Positions 17,788-25,925 of a stretch of 64,000 nucleotides of DNA are shown here, piece by piece. The stretch spans positions 147,711 to 211,710 of the forward strand of contig DATKTO010000007.1 of NCBI GenBank assembly GCA_035531075.1, in the 5' to 3' direction. This stretch comes from 39-52-133 sp035531075. GTDB lineage: Bacteria > Pseudomonadota > Gammaproteobacteria > Burkholderiales > Gallionellaceae. Below the pieces are notes generated by a model that saw only the letters and a program-made list of their open reading frames with translations, was not told the DNA's origin and did no database searches. Position 1 is the stretch's first letter. The number at the start of each line of letters is the position of its first letter. The translations under genes and the position numbers were made by a program.

Positions 17788-18666
17788 ATGCAAAATGCAG
17801 CAAAAAGCCATGTGCAAAAAAAGCACGACCGTACGATTGTGTCGGGAGCGACTTATGTGCTGACTAGAATAGCGTTTCAACTCGCACCGAATAAAGTGGC
17901 ACGGCTGATGCGTGTGCAGGGATTTTCGATAAAGTCCTACCATTTGTCAGCGAAGCAGCGTGAGTTGCTGGGGCAGGCGCAGAGTTTTTATCTCGACTTG
18001 GCCGGCAATAAAATAAAAGTATTTGAATGGGGTGTCGGCCCGGTTATTCTGCTGGTGCATGGCTGGGGTGGCAGGGCATTGCAGATGGACTCGTTTGTGA
18101 CCTCCTTGCTTGAGAGGGGGTTCAAGGTGGTGGCGTTTGACCACAAAGGACACGGAGAGAGCTCGTCCCGCTATAGCAGCTATCCGGAAATTTTTCGCAG
18201 CACCGAACTGGTGGCAGCGCATTATGCTCACGAGTTGTACGGTGTGATTGCGCATTCAATCGGTTCGAATTCAATGTTTAAAGTGAGCGAAAAATTCGAA
18301 CAAAAACTGAAAATCGCGGTGATCGCACCCATGGATGATTTTCTCGGCTATCTTGAAAAAATGCGTGCCAGGATGGGTATCTATGAAAAGCTGTTTGCGC
18401 AGGTAATCAGGCAAATCGAGGCGGATTGTGCTGTGCAGCTGGCTGATCTGTGCGTGCTGGATTATGAAAAAATCAGCCGTCACGATGTGTTGCTGGTGCA
18501 TGACAAGTTTGACCGGATCAACAAAATCAGGGCCAGCCATGAAATTAAGCGGAACCTTCAGGGCTCAAGCCTGATGGAGACAGAAATGCTGGGGCACTCT
18601 CGCATCCTGAGGAATCCGGAAGTGGTGGACAGGGTGGTGGCGCATTTCGCGCCAGCGCAAGTGTAG
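17788..18666 (+). CDS. Alpha/beta hydrolase
   Basis: A 292-residue hydrolase. The oxyanion region is LLVHGWGGRALQMDSFV and the strand-4 motif is VVAFDHKGHGESS. The nucleophile elbow is IAHSIGSNS (Ser in A-H-S-I-G), with Asp in LVHDKFDRI and His in LGHSRILRN completing a catalytic triad. No signal peptide is obvious. It is in one operon with the TetR regulator upstream, so expression is probably induced by the substrate or a related compound. The natural ester or amide substrate cannot be deduced. Confidence 0.8.
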   Translation: MQNAAKSHVQKKHDRTIVSGATYVLTRIAFQLAPNKVARLMRVQGFSIKSYHLSAKQRELLGQAQSFYLDLAGNKIKVFEWGVGPVILLVHGWGGRALQMDSFVTSLLERGFKVVAFDHKGHGESSSRYSSYPEIFRSTELVAAHYAHELYGVIAHSIGSNSMFKVSEKFEQKLKIAVIAPMDDFLGYLEKMRARMGIYEKLFAQVIRQIEADCAVQLADLCVLDYEKISRHDVLLVHDKFDRINKIRASHEIKRNLQGSSLMETEMLGHSRILRNPEVVDRVVAHFAPAQV

Positions 18667-19020
18667 CTACAACAGCGCCAGTGCCTTCTCCGGCGGACGT
18701 GCCACAACGGCCTTGTTGCCGCGCACCACGATGGGACGCTCGATCAGTATAGGGTGCGCCAGCATCGCGTCCAGCCACTCCTCATCGCTCAAGGTGCGCC
18801 CGGCATAATTATGTTTGAAAACCTCCTCACCTTTGCGCACCAATTCCAGTGGTTTCATGCCGAGCTTCAGTAACAGCTGGCGCAGCTCCTCCTTGCCTGG
18901 TGGCGTCACGAGATACTCAACCAGTTCAGTGGCGTAACCGCGTTCCCGCACGAGTGCTGCAGTTTCGCGGCATTTGGAACAGCGCGGATTGTAGTAGATG
19001 CGCAGGGTTTCTTTGCTCAT
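18667..19020 (-). CDS. arsC: ArsC-family arsenate reductase-like protein
   Basis: A 117-residue thioredoxin-fold protein of the glutaredoxin-linked ArsC/Spx superfamily. The start at 19020 has GAGTGAT upstream. The active-site segment is YYNPRCSKCRETAALV, with the reactive Cys near residue 13. The C-terminal part LIERPIVVRGNKAVVARPPEKAL carries the arginines typical of ArsC. There is no ars operon around it (no arsR or arsB), and it sits one base after the stop of the YlqF-like GTPase gene. True arsenate reduction is plausible but not certain, as many such orphans are uncharacterised YffB/ArsC-like proteins. Confidence 0.8.
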   Translation of the reverse strand: MSKETLRIYYNPRCSKCRETAALVRERGYATELVEYLVTPPGKEELRQLLLKLGMKPLELVRKGEEVFKHNYAGRTLSDEEWLDAMLAHPILIERPIVVRGNKAVVARPPEKALALL

Positions 19021-19021
19021 A

Positions 19022-19930
19022 TCACTCGGGGGCATCAGCTGAGTCATCCATAGCCGGTTTCTTGGCCTGTGCATGCTGCTGCAACATTGCGCTTCGGGAT
19101 TCAGGCGTCTCCAGGCTGATGCGGCCGATTGCACCATCGCGGTAATCCTGCAGCAAAGCCAGCGCGGCCTTTTCCTGATCGTAATCGCCACCCTTGAGAC
19201 GGTAGCCGCGGCGTTTCGCCACCGCTTCGACCAGGTCTGCACCGTCCATGCCGTCCACGGCTATCTTGTAACGGGCGGCGACCAGTTCTGGGTAGCGTGC
19301 AAGCAGGATGTTGCCGAGAAAGATGGCCACCTCTTCATCAATCACCGCGTTGCGACCGATGGCGTGGCTGGCTGCCAGCATCATGCCGTCGGAATCATGC
19401 TCTATCTTGGGCCACATCATGCCCGGGGTATCGATCAGCGTCATGCGCTCATTCAGGTCCAGGCGCTGCTGGTTCTTGGTCACCGCAGGCTCGTCGCCCA
19501 CCTTGGCCACGCGTTTGTTCAGCAGCGCATTCATCAGCGTGGATTTGCCGACGTTGGGGATGCCCATAATCATCATGCGCAACGGTTTGATGGTGGTGCC
19601 GCGATGCGGCGCCAGCTTCTCGCACAGTCCGGGTATCCTGGCGACATCGCTCGCCTTCTTGCAGGAGAGCGCTACCGCCGTCACATCTTTCTGCGCGTTG
19701 TAAAACTGCAGCCAGGCTTTGGTTACAGTCGGGTCGGCCAGGTCGGCTTTGTTCAGGATTTTAAGGCAAGGGCGCTGGCGAAACAGGCGCTGCTCGGTCA
19801 CGATGGGATTGCAGCTCGCCTCCGGCAGGCGTGCATCCAGTACCTCGATGACGACATCGGTACGCTCCATGGACTCTTCGGCCTTTTTGCGCGCCGCCAC
19901 CATGTGCCCGGGAAACCATTGAATTGCCAT
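19022..19930 (-). CDS. ylqF: Circularly permuted ribosome-biogenesis GTPase, YlqF/RbgA-like
   Basis: A 302-residue GTPase. GTP motifs occur in permuted order: G4 NKADL first, then G1 MGIPNVGKSTLMNAL, then G3 DTPGMMWPK. The N-terminus MAIQWFPGHMVAARKKAEE is the family signature. RbgA/YlqF assists a late step of large-subunit assembly in Bacillus; the proteobacterial versions are less studied. The C-terminal domain (about 190-280) includes GNILLARYPELVAARY. The ArsC-like gene follows after one base, so the two are co-transcribed. Confidence 0.88.
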   Translation of the reverse strand: MAIQWFPGHMVAARKKAEESMERTDVVIEVLDARLPEASCNPIVTEQRLFRQRPCLKILNKADLADPTVTKAWLQFYNAQKDVTAVALSCKKASDVARIPGLCEKLAPHRGTTIKPLRMMIMGIPNVGKSTLMNALLNKRVAKVGDEPAVTKNQQRLDLNERMTLIDTPGMMWPKIEHDSDGMMLAASHAIGRNAVIDEEVAIFLGNILLARYPELVAARYKIAVDGMDGADLVEAVAKRRGYRLKGGDYDQEKAALALLQDYRDGAIGRISLETPESRSAMLQQHAQAKKPAMDDSADAPE

Positions 19931-20098
19931 GTTTTTATATTTTGATCAAAGGCGTATTCTACTCTTCGCCACTGCTTGAGTCATGTCCGGTGATGAAAAT
20001 CCCGTAAAGGTGCTGACTGTCAAACAGCGATTCAGTTTTGCTATGATGATTTATATAGGCAGCGAATTTTTTCCTGAAAATATTGATAGAGCAACCAT

Positions 20099-20656
20099 AT
20101 GTCCAAACTACTCTCCGAGCAAAAGCAGCAAATCGTGCAATTCCATGCGGCCCTGATTCATAACGTGGTGATGGCATGCCATCACCGCGAACTGCTGCCG
20201 CAACTGGAACCGATACTGGAAACCTCCGCCCAGAATGGATGGGATAGCCTGGTAGCGGTGATACGCCAGGTGCTCAACGGCAAGCGGGATGTCAGCGTGC
20301 TATCGGGGCTGGATGCCGAAGACAGCGCAATAATCGAGGCCATTCTGCATGGGATTCAAGATCCTTCCACCCTGCCAGATGCAGATGCAAAGCCTGATCC
20401 CGCTCTTGCCGCCCCCGGGCTCGCCAGCATCATCAATGCAGCAGGGCGGGGTGACGTGACCGCATTGCATATGCTGGCCAATATGTCCGAGCAGATGGTG
20501 CGTGCGGGCGGCGACATGGCCAAGCTGGGCGGTACCATGCGCAAATTCGTTGACGGTGAACGAGATCCTGACAAGCTTGCTAGGGGCATGAGCGTGCAGG
20601 GACAAGAGCTGGTGTATGCCATACTGACTGAATTGGGTAAACTGGCATCGCACTGA
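20099..20656 (+). CDS. Unknown protein with an internal repeat
   Basis: A 185-residue, mostly helical, soluble protein that I do not recognise. Two segments resemble each other: VIRQVLNGKRDVSVLSGLD followed by DSAIIEAILHGI (about 53-85), and TMRKFVDGERDPDKLARGM followed by GQELVYAILTEL (about 147-181). This suggests an ancient duplication of a helix-GxRD-helix unit. The linker is Asp/Pro/Ala-rich. Codon usage matches the neighbours. No signal peptide or membrane segment is visible. It precedes a second unknown gene by 64 bases on the same strand. Confidence 0.65.
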   Translation: MSKLLSEQKQQIVQFHAALIHNVVMACHHRELLPQLEPILETSAQNGWDSLVAVIRQVLNGKRDVSVLSGLDAEDSAIIEAILHGIQDPSTLPDADAKPDPALAAPGLASIINAAGRGDVTALHMLANMSEQMVRAGGDMAKLGGTMRKFVDGERDPDKLARGMSVQGQELVYAILTELGKLASH

Positions 20657-20720
20657 ACGTCATCGTTCTTTCGATTTAAGGCGTTATCCCAGCCTTAGCG
20701 AGACAATCTGGGGGAGATGT

Positions 20721-21062
20721 ATGAACCTCGTTGAATATTCTGGCAATCATCCTTCTGCGCGCCCAGTAATGGAGCCCGGTACGCCCCTGTGGCAAATCGT
20801 GCCCACGCGTGGTGCAGACGGACGCCCACTGGCAGATTTCATGATGCTGATTCCAAAATTGAACAAATGCCCGCAGCACATCATCGACATCACCCTGTGC
20901 AACTTGCAGAAAGCGCTGGAAGCTTGCCCCGATGTGGTTTTTGCGAATTTCAATCTGAAGCTCAATGTGCTGTGGGTTTCCGTCAATTGCCGGCACGGAC
21001 TCATTCTGGAATTGGTGACATCAATTCAGAACCGGGTTCCTGAAGCAATGCTGGTTGCGTAG
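20721..21062 (+). CDS. Conserved small protein of unknown function
   Basis: A 113-residue soluble protein with a very strong ribosome site (GGGGGAG, 20710-20716) before the ATG. Visible features are a Pro-rich N-terminus and FMMLIPKLNKCPQHIIDITLCNLQKALEACPDVVFANFNLKLNVLWVSV, which suggests an alternating alpha/beta fold. No known motif is recognised. A short hairpin with a T-run follows at 21193. Confidence 0.65.
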   Translation: MNLVEYSGNHPSARPVMEPGTPLWQIVPTRGADGRPLADFMMLIPKLNKCPQHIIDITLCNLQKALEACPDVVFANFNLKLNVLWVSVNCRHGLILELVTSIQNRVPEAMLVA

Positions 21063-21759
21063 ATAGCGGGTCGAAACAGTCATCGGCAAAGGCTGATTCC
21101 GTCTGTTTGCTGAACCGAAAATAGCATGGGCATTTTCAACCCACAGGGGATGTAATTTTTAACCCGCTTGCTTCAAAATCGAGCTAACTTGTAACTGCCA
21201 AAGCAGTTTTTTAGTTATGCACAAAATCTGTGGATAACTTTGTGGATGACTCGATTTGCCGATAGCTAACTCCCTATCCGGTAACCGTTTTTTTACCTGC
21301 CTATTTTTTGTGCCATTAAATTAACTCATTTTATTCAATTAGATACGTCTGCAAGATGGAATGGCATTGGAGAATTCCCGTCCTTGCTCCGTGTTTATTC
21401 GGTTTGTGGATTATTCGGCTTTGTCAATATGTCTTGGGCCTGTTTTTGACGTGTAGTGAAACCAAACTTATCGTCAGAGCAATTGTTTGAATAAAATCAA
21501 AGGCCGGCCGTTTTTGAAATAACAAGCATCTATAACGCATGCTTGATCATGGTGTGGGGGGCCGAAGCTGCTGGGATATGAAGCGAGGCTAACCGGAAAT
21601 TTCCCGCTGTTGGTGCAGTAGCGTTTTGCGGCGTTGCCGAAAAAGCGCCGCCATCAGGCAACGCTGCCGGTGATAAGATTGGTGCACGAGCATGCGTTAA
21701 CATGGTATCTGTAGAGATCATTTTCGCCACACTTTTCCGTCAAGCGTCAGGAGTGCCTT
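21063..21759. other. Gene-free region with a cluster of DnaA-box-like sites
   Basis: About 700 bp without a credible gene. Four sites match the DnaA box TTATCCACA with at most one mismatch: TTATGCACA (21215-21223, +), TGTGGATAA (21229-21237, exact on the minus strand), TGTGGATGA (21241-21249) and TGTGGATTA (21405-21413). Between the third and fourth is an AT-rich stretch (about 21287-21345). DnaA, DnaN and GyrB genes are absent, so a chromosomal origin is not demonstrated. The site cluster could titrate DnaA or regulate a neighbour. Confidence 0.45.
21193..21212 (+). terminator. Short hairpin with T-run, probable terminator
   Basis: AACTGC (21193-21198), loop CCAAA minus the stem bases, then GCAGTT (21203-21208) running into six T. 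The stem is only 6 bp, but the T-run is clear and no gene begins nearby. Confidence 0.5.
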
Positions 21760-24069
21760 GTGTCCACCCAGCAAATTCATGGCTATTGTGCCCTGTGCAT
21801 CTCCCGTTGCGGATGTATTGCCACGGTGGAAGACGGCGTACTGCTGAAAGTGGAGGCCGACCCCGCTCACCCCACGGGCGGGGCCTTCTGCGCCAAGGGA
21901 CGGGCGGCGCCGGAACTGGTTGGCAGCCCGGAACGCCTGCTACACCCCATGCGCCGCATCGGCCCGCGCGGCTCTGCCACGGGATGGGAGCGCATCGGCT
22001 GGGACGCAGCGCTGGATGAAATTGCCGCAGCAATGCGCAACGCTGCCAGCACCTCAGGGCCCGAGTCAGTAGCAGTCTCGGTCACCACGCCCAGCGGCAC
22101 CGCCATCTCCGACAGCTTTGCCTGGATACATAGGCTGGCACGCAGCTTCGGCACGCCGAATGTCGTGTTCGCCACCGAGAACTGCAACTGGCACAAGGAT
22201 TTTTCACCGCAGTACACCTTCGGTTCCGGCATCGGCATGCCCGAGCTGCAGCAAAGCGGCTGCCTCATGCTGTGGGGCACCAACCCTTCGGCCAGCCTGC
22301 TGTCGCTGTCGCTGGAAATCCGCAAGGCGCGCAAGCGCGGTATGAAGCTGATTGTGATCGACCCGCGCGATGCCGGTCTGGCGCGCGGTGCCGACATCTG
22401 GCTGCGCCCCCGCCCCGGTACCGATGGCGCGCTGGCGCTGGCCTTGGCGCAGGCCATGCTGGAAGAGGGCAATGTAGATCAGCAGTTTCTGGGGCGCTGG
22501 AGCAATGGGCCTTTTCTGGTGCGCACGGACACCGGGTTCTTTCTCCGCGCGGCAGACATTGAGGCGGGTGCCTCTGCGCAAACCTGTCTGGCCTGGGATG
22601 AAACACAACAGGTGGCGGTGTTGGTTGACGCGGCGGAAAATAAGAGAAAATTTGCGCTGCGCGGCGAGTTTACCTTGCAGACCCGGAGCGGGCCCGTGCT
22701 GTGCCGCCCAGCCTTCGCTTACTATGCCGATGCCTGCGCTGCCATGTCGCCGGAGCAGGCCGAGGTAATCACCGGTGTGCCTGCGCAGCAGATACGCAGC
22801 GCGGCAAAGCTGATGTGGGACGCCGCCCCGGTGTCGTTTTTCACCTGGACCGGGTTGTGCCAGCACAGCGACGCCACGCAGACCACACGCGCCCTGTGCC
22901 TGCTTTACGCGCTGACCGGCCAGCTCGATGCGCCCGGCGGCAATGTGTTCTTCCCGCGCCCGCATCTTAACGATGTGTCAGGTCTTGAATTGCTGCCTGA
23001 AGGCATGCTGGAAAAAACCATCGGCCGCGCGCAGAGGCCGCTGGGGCCTGGGCGGCGCGGCTGGCTGTCGGCGCGCGATGTGGACGAGGCGCTGGCGCAG
23101 GAACCTTCTCCGCTGAAAGCGCTGCTGTCCTTCGGCGGCAACCCGGCAGCAACCAAACCAATGTCGCCTGAATTTGCGCAACACTTCGCGCGCCTGGAAT
23201 TCTTTGCCATCACGGAAATGTTCATGACCCCCACCGCCGCGCTGGCCGATATTGTGCTGCCGGCCGCCTCGGCGTGGGAGCGCGAAGGGCTGTATGGCGG
23301 CTTCCATTACAGCCGCCCGGCCGAGGCGCACCTGCAGCTGCGCCCTGCCTGTGTCGCGCCGCGCGGCGAGGCTAGAGCCGACAGCTGGATCGTATTCGAG
23401 CTGGCGCAACGGCTGGGGCTGGGCGATAAGTTTTTTGCGGGCGACCGCGAAGCCGCGCTGCGCCATGTTCTCGCCCCGAGCGGGGTAACGCCCGAAACAT
23501 TGCGCGCCAAGCCGCAGGGTATCGCGCTCGAGCTGGCTATGCGTTATCGCAAATACGAAACGGCCGGGTTTGCCACGCCGACAGGACGACTGGAAATCTA
23601 CTCCGAAACTTTCCTGCGCCATGGCTATGCACCGGTACCACTCGGCAATGTCCCGGCCAATGCCGGTGGCCAGTTTCCGCTGACGCTGGTGTCGGTCAAA
23701 CAGGTGGCCTACTGCCACAGCCAGATGCGCAAACTGAAGAGCCTGTGCCGCCTCGCACCCGAGCCTGCGGCGGAGCTGCACCCGGAAACTGCCGCCAGCC
23801 GTGGCATTACGGAAGGGGCGTGGCTGCTTGTCACCACCGCGCGCGGAAGGATGGCCAGCAAGGCGCGCTTTAACGCGGCGCTGGACCACGCCGTGGTGTG
23901 CGTCAGTTATGGCTGGCATGAGGCCATGCAACCGGAGCTGGCGGCAGAGTTGCCGCCGGGTGTGACGCTCAACTTTGCGGCGGTGGCTGATCCATCGGCC
24001 TGTGACCCCGCCTCCGGCTCGGATGCGCTGAAGCGCGTGCCCTGCGAGGTGAGCTTAATGCCGCTTTAG
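21760..24069 (+). CDS. Molybdopterin-dependent oxidoreductase, DMSO reductase family
   Basis: A 769-residue enzyme. The start is GTG with CAGGAG seven bases upstream. Near the N-terminus, C10, C13, C17 and C44 form a typical [4Fe-4S] motif (CALCISRC ... FCAKG). Further motifs are FGTPNVVFATENCNWHKDF around the expected Mo-ligand region, LMLWGTNPSASLLS, LIVIDPRDAGLARGADIWLRPRPGTDGALALAL, and a C-terminal molybdopterin dinucleotide-binding domain. No Tat signal is present, so it appears cytoplasmic. No electron-transfer or membrane subunit gene is adjacent, and the substrate cannot be assigned. Confidence 0.85.
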   Translation: MSTQQIHGYCALCISRCGCIATVEDGVLLKVEADPAHPTGGAFCAKGRAAPELVGSPERLLHPMRRIGPRGSATGWERIGWDAALDEIAAAMRNAASTSGPESVAVSVTTPSGTAISDSFAWIHRLARSFGTPNVVFATENCNWHKDFSPQYTFGSGIGMPELQQSGCLMLWGTNPSASLLSLSLEIRKARKRGMKLIVIDPRDAGLARGADIWLRPRPGTDGALALALAQAMLEEGNVDQQFLGRWSNGPFLVRTDTGFFLRAADIEAGASAQTCLAWDETQQVAVLVDAAENKRKFALRGEFTLQTRSGPVLCRPAFAYYADACAAMSPEQAEVITGVPAQQIRSAAKLMWDAAPVSFFTWTGLCQHSDATQTTRALCLLYALTGQLDAPGGNVFFPRPHLNDVSGLELLPEGMLEKTIGRAQRPLGPGRRGWLSARDVDEALAQEPSPLKALLSFGGNPAATKPMSPEFAQHFARLEFFAITEMFMTPTAALADIVLPAASAWEREGLYGGFHYSRPAEAHLQLRPACVAPRGEARADSWIVFELAQRLGLGDKFFAGDREAALRHVLAPSGVTPETLRAKPQGIALELAMRYRKYETAGFATPTGRLEIYSETFLRHGYAPVPLGNVPANAGGQFPLTLVSVKQVAYCHSQMRKLKSLCRLAPEPAAELHPETAASRGITEGAWLLVTTARGRMASKARFNAALDHAVVCVSYGWHEAMQPELAAELPPGVTLNFAAVADPSACDPASGSDALKRVPCEVSLMPL

Positions 24070-24143
24070 AGGCGTCCTTTAATTGACGTGACTTGCCTCA
24101 ACTCGCATAATCAAACGCATTCTTCTCATATACCGGGTACGTC

Positions 24144-25670
24144 ATGACGACCATACGCCAGCAGGATTTCATCGACAGTATTGCCGATGCCCTACAGTTC
24201 ATCTCCTATTACCATCCAGCGGATTTTATCCGCTCGCTGGCGGCGGCCTATCAGCGCGAGGAGTCCCCGGCGGCGAAGGATGCGATGGCGCAGATACTGA
24301 GCAACTCGCGCATGTGCGCGCAGGGCCACCGGCCGGTATGCCAGGACACCGGCATTGTGGTGGCGTTTGTGCGCGTGGGGATGGATGTGCGCTGGGAAGA
24401 CGCAAGCATGAGCATTGTCGAGATGGTGAATGCCGGGGTGCGCAAGGGATACTTGCAGCCGGACAATGTGCTGCGCGCATCTATTGTTGGCGATCCGGCT
24501 GGCACGCGCAAGAACACCGGCGACAACACGCCGGCGGTGGTGCATTTCGAGCTGGTGCCGGGCGATAAGGTGGATGTGCGCATCGGTGCCAAGGGTGGCG
24601 GCTCGGAGAACAAGGCGCGCTTTGCGATGCTGAATCCGAGCGACGATCTGGTGGAGTGGGTGGTCAACCAGCTGCCGGGGATGGGGGCGGGCTGGTGTCC
24701 GCCGGGGGTGCTGGGCATAGGCATAGGCGGCACTGCGGAGAAGGCCATGATCATGGCGAAAGAGTCGCTGATGCAGTCCATTGACATGACCGAGCTCAAG
24801 GCGCGCGGCCCGCAAAACAGAATTGAAGAGTTGCGCATCGAGATATACGACAAGGTGAATGCCTTGGGTATCGGTGCGCAGGGGCTGGGCGGACTGACGA
24901 CGGTGCTGGATGTGAAAATTATGGATTACCCAACCCACGCGGCATCCAAGCCGATTGCAATGATTCCCAATTGCGCCGCCACGCGGCATATTCATTTCAA
25001 ACTGGATGGCAGCGGCGTGGCGCAATTTACGCCGCCGAAGCTTGAAGATTATCCCGATGTGCAATGGCAGCCGGCAAACGATGCGCGGCGGGTGAACCTG
25101 AACGCTTTAACTAAAACGGACATTGCGAAGTGGCAGCCGGGCGAAACCGTACTGTTGTCCGGCAAGCTGCTGACAGGGCGCGATGCGGCGCATAAACGCA
25201 TCGTCGATATGCTGGCGCGCGGTGAGAAACTGCCCGCCGGCGTGGATTTTACCAACCGTTTCATTTATTATGTCGGACCCGTTGATCCGGTGCGCGATGA
25301 GGTCGTTGGCCCCGCAGGCCCCACCACTGCGACGCGCATGGATAAATTCACCGAGAAGATGCTGGCCGAGACCGGCCTGATCGGCATGGTGGGCAAGGCC
25401 GAACGCGGCAAAACGGGAATTGAGGCGATCAGAAAACACGGTGCGGTGTATCTGATTGCGATAGGCGGCGCGGCTTATCTGGTGGCAAAAGCCATCCGCA
25501 GCGCGAAAGTGGTTGCCTTTGCCGATCTCGGCATGGAAGCGATCTATGAATTTGAAGTGGAAAACATGCCGGTGACCGTGGCAGTGGACGCGCAAGGGCG
25601 TTCAGTGCATGAAATCGGGCCGGCAGAATGGCGCAAGCGAATCGGTATGATTCCACTGCGACAGGTTTAG
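24144..25670 (+). CDS. fumA: Fumarate hydratase, class I (iron-sulfur)
   Basis: A 508-residue class I fumarase that interconverts fumarate and malate in the TCA cycle using a [4Fe-4S] cluster. Likely ligands are C66 (RPVCQDTGI), the Cys in GAGWCPPGVLGIGIGGT and the Cys in PNCAATRHIHF. The C-terminal part contains TNRFIYYVGPVDPVRDEVVGPAGPTTATRMD, the beta-domain signature. Length and both domains are complete, with no fusion or truncation. It lies directly upstream of the 4.5S RNA gene on the same strand. Confidence 0.95.
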   Translation: MTTIRQQDFIDSIADALQFISYYHPADFIRSLAAAYQREESPAAKDAMAQILSNSRMCAQGHRPVCQDTGIVVAFVRVGMDVRWEDASMSIVEMVNAGVRKGYLQPDNVLRASIVGDPAGTRKNTGDNTPAVVHFELVPGDKVDVRIGAKGGGSENKARFAMLNPSDDLVEWVVNQLPGMGAGWCPPGVLGIGIGGTAEKAMIMAKESLMQSIDMTELKARGPQNRIEELRIEIYDKVNALGIGAQGLGGLTTVLDVKIMDYPTHAASKPIAMIPNCAATRHIHFKLDGSGVAQFTPPKLEDYPDVQWQPANDARRVNLNALTKTDIAKWQPGETVLLSGKLLTGRDAAHKRIVDMLARGEKLPAGVDFTNRFIYYVGPVDPVRDEVVGPAGPTTATRMDKFTEKMLAETGLIGMVGKAERGKTGIEAIRKHGAVYLIAIGGAAYLVAKAIRSAKVVAFADLGMEAIYEFEVENMPVTVAVDAQGRSVHEIGPAEWRKRIGMIPLRQV

Positions 25671-25682
25671 CTTAAACGAATT

Positions 25683-25777
25683 GGCGGGTCTCCCCGCATT
25701 GTGGTGTAGTGAACCTGGTCAGGTCCGGAAGGAAGCAGCCATAGCTATTACTGCAAGTGCCGGGGGTAAGGCTCGCC
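25683..25777 (+). ncRNA. ffs: 4.5S RNA, signal recognition particle RNA
   Basis: The conserved SRP domain IV core is present: GGTCAGGTCCGGAAGGAAGC with the GGAA tetraloop and asymmetric loop. The ends pair as GGCGGGTC (25683-25690) with GGCTCGCC (25770-25777), giving a hairpin of about 95 nt, normal for the small bacterial SRP RNA. It binds Ffh to target membrane proteins. It sits just upstream of dnaX, a common proteobacterial arrangement. Confidence 0.95.
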
Positions 25778-25925
25778 TCCTATTTGAAGTGTATGTAATC
25801 TCCATCATCTCCCGCGTTGCACCAAAATCTGCTGCATTAACGTGCTAAAATAAACTCCGGCCCGTTGACTTCGTGCGGCATCCCGCAGGTCATTCCTAAT
25901 TGTTTGTTTTTATACGGTATAAATC

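Noticed and set aside
21193..21413. Chromosomal replication origin
   Set aside because: DnaA-like boxes are present, but dnaA, dnaN, gyrB, rpmH and similar neighbours are absent and skew cannot be judged from the window. Kept only as a site cluster.
21530..21730. 66-codon minus-strand open frame in the gene-free region
   Set aside because: Low-complexity Ala/Pro/Thr composition, no ribosome site and no recognisable motif.
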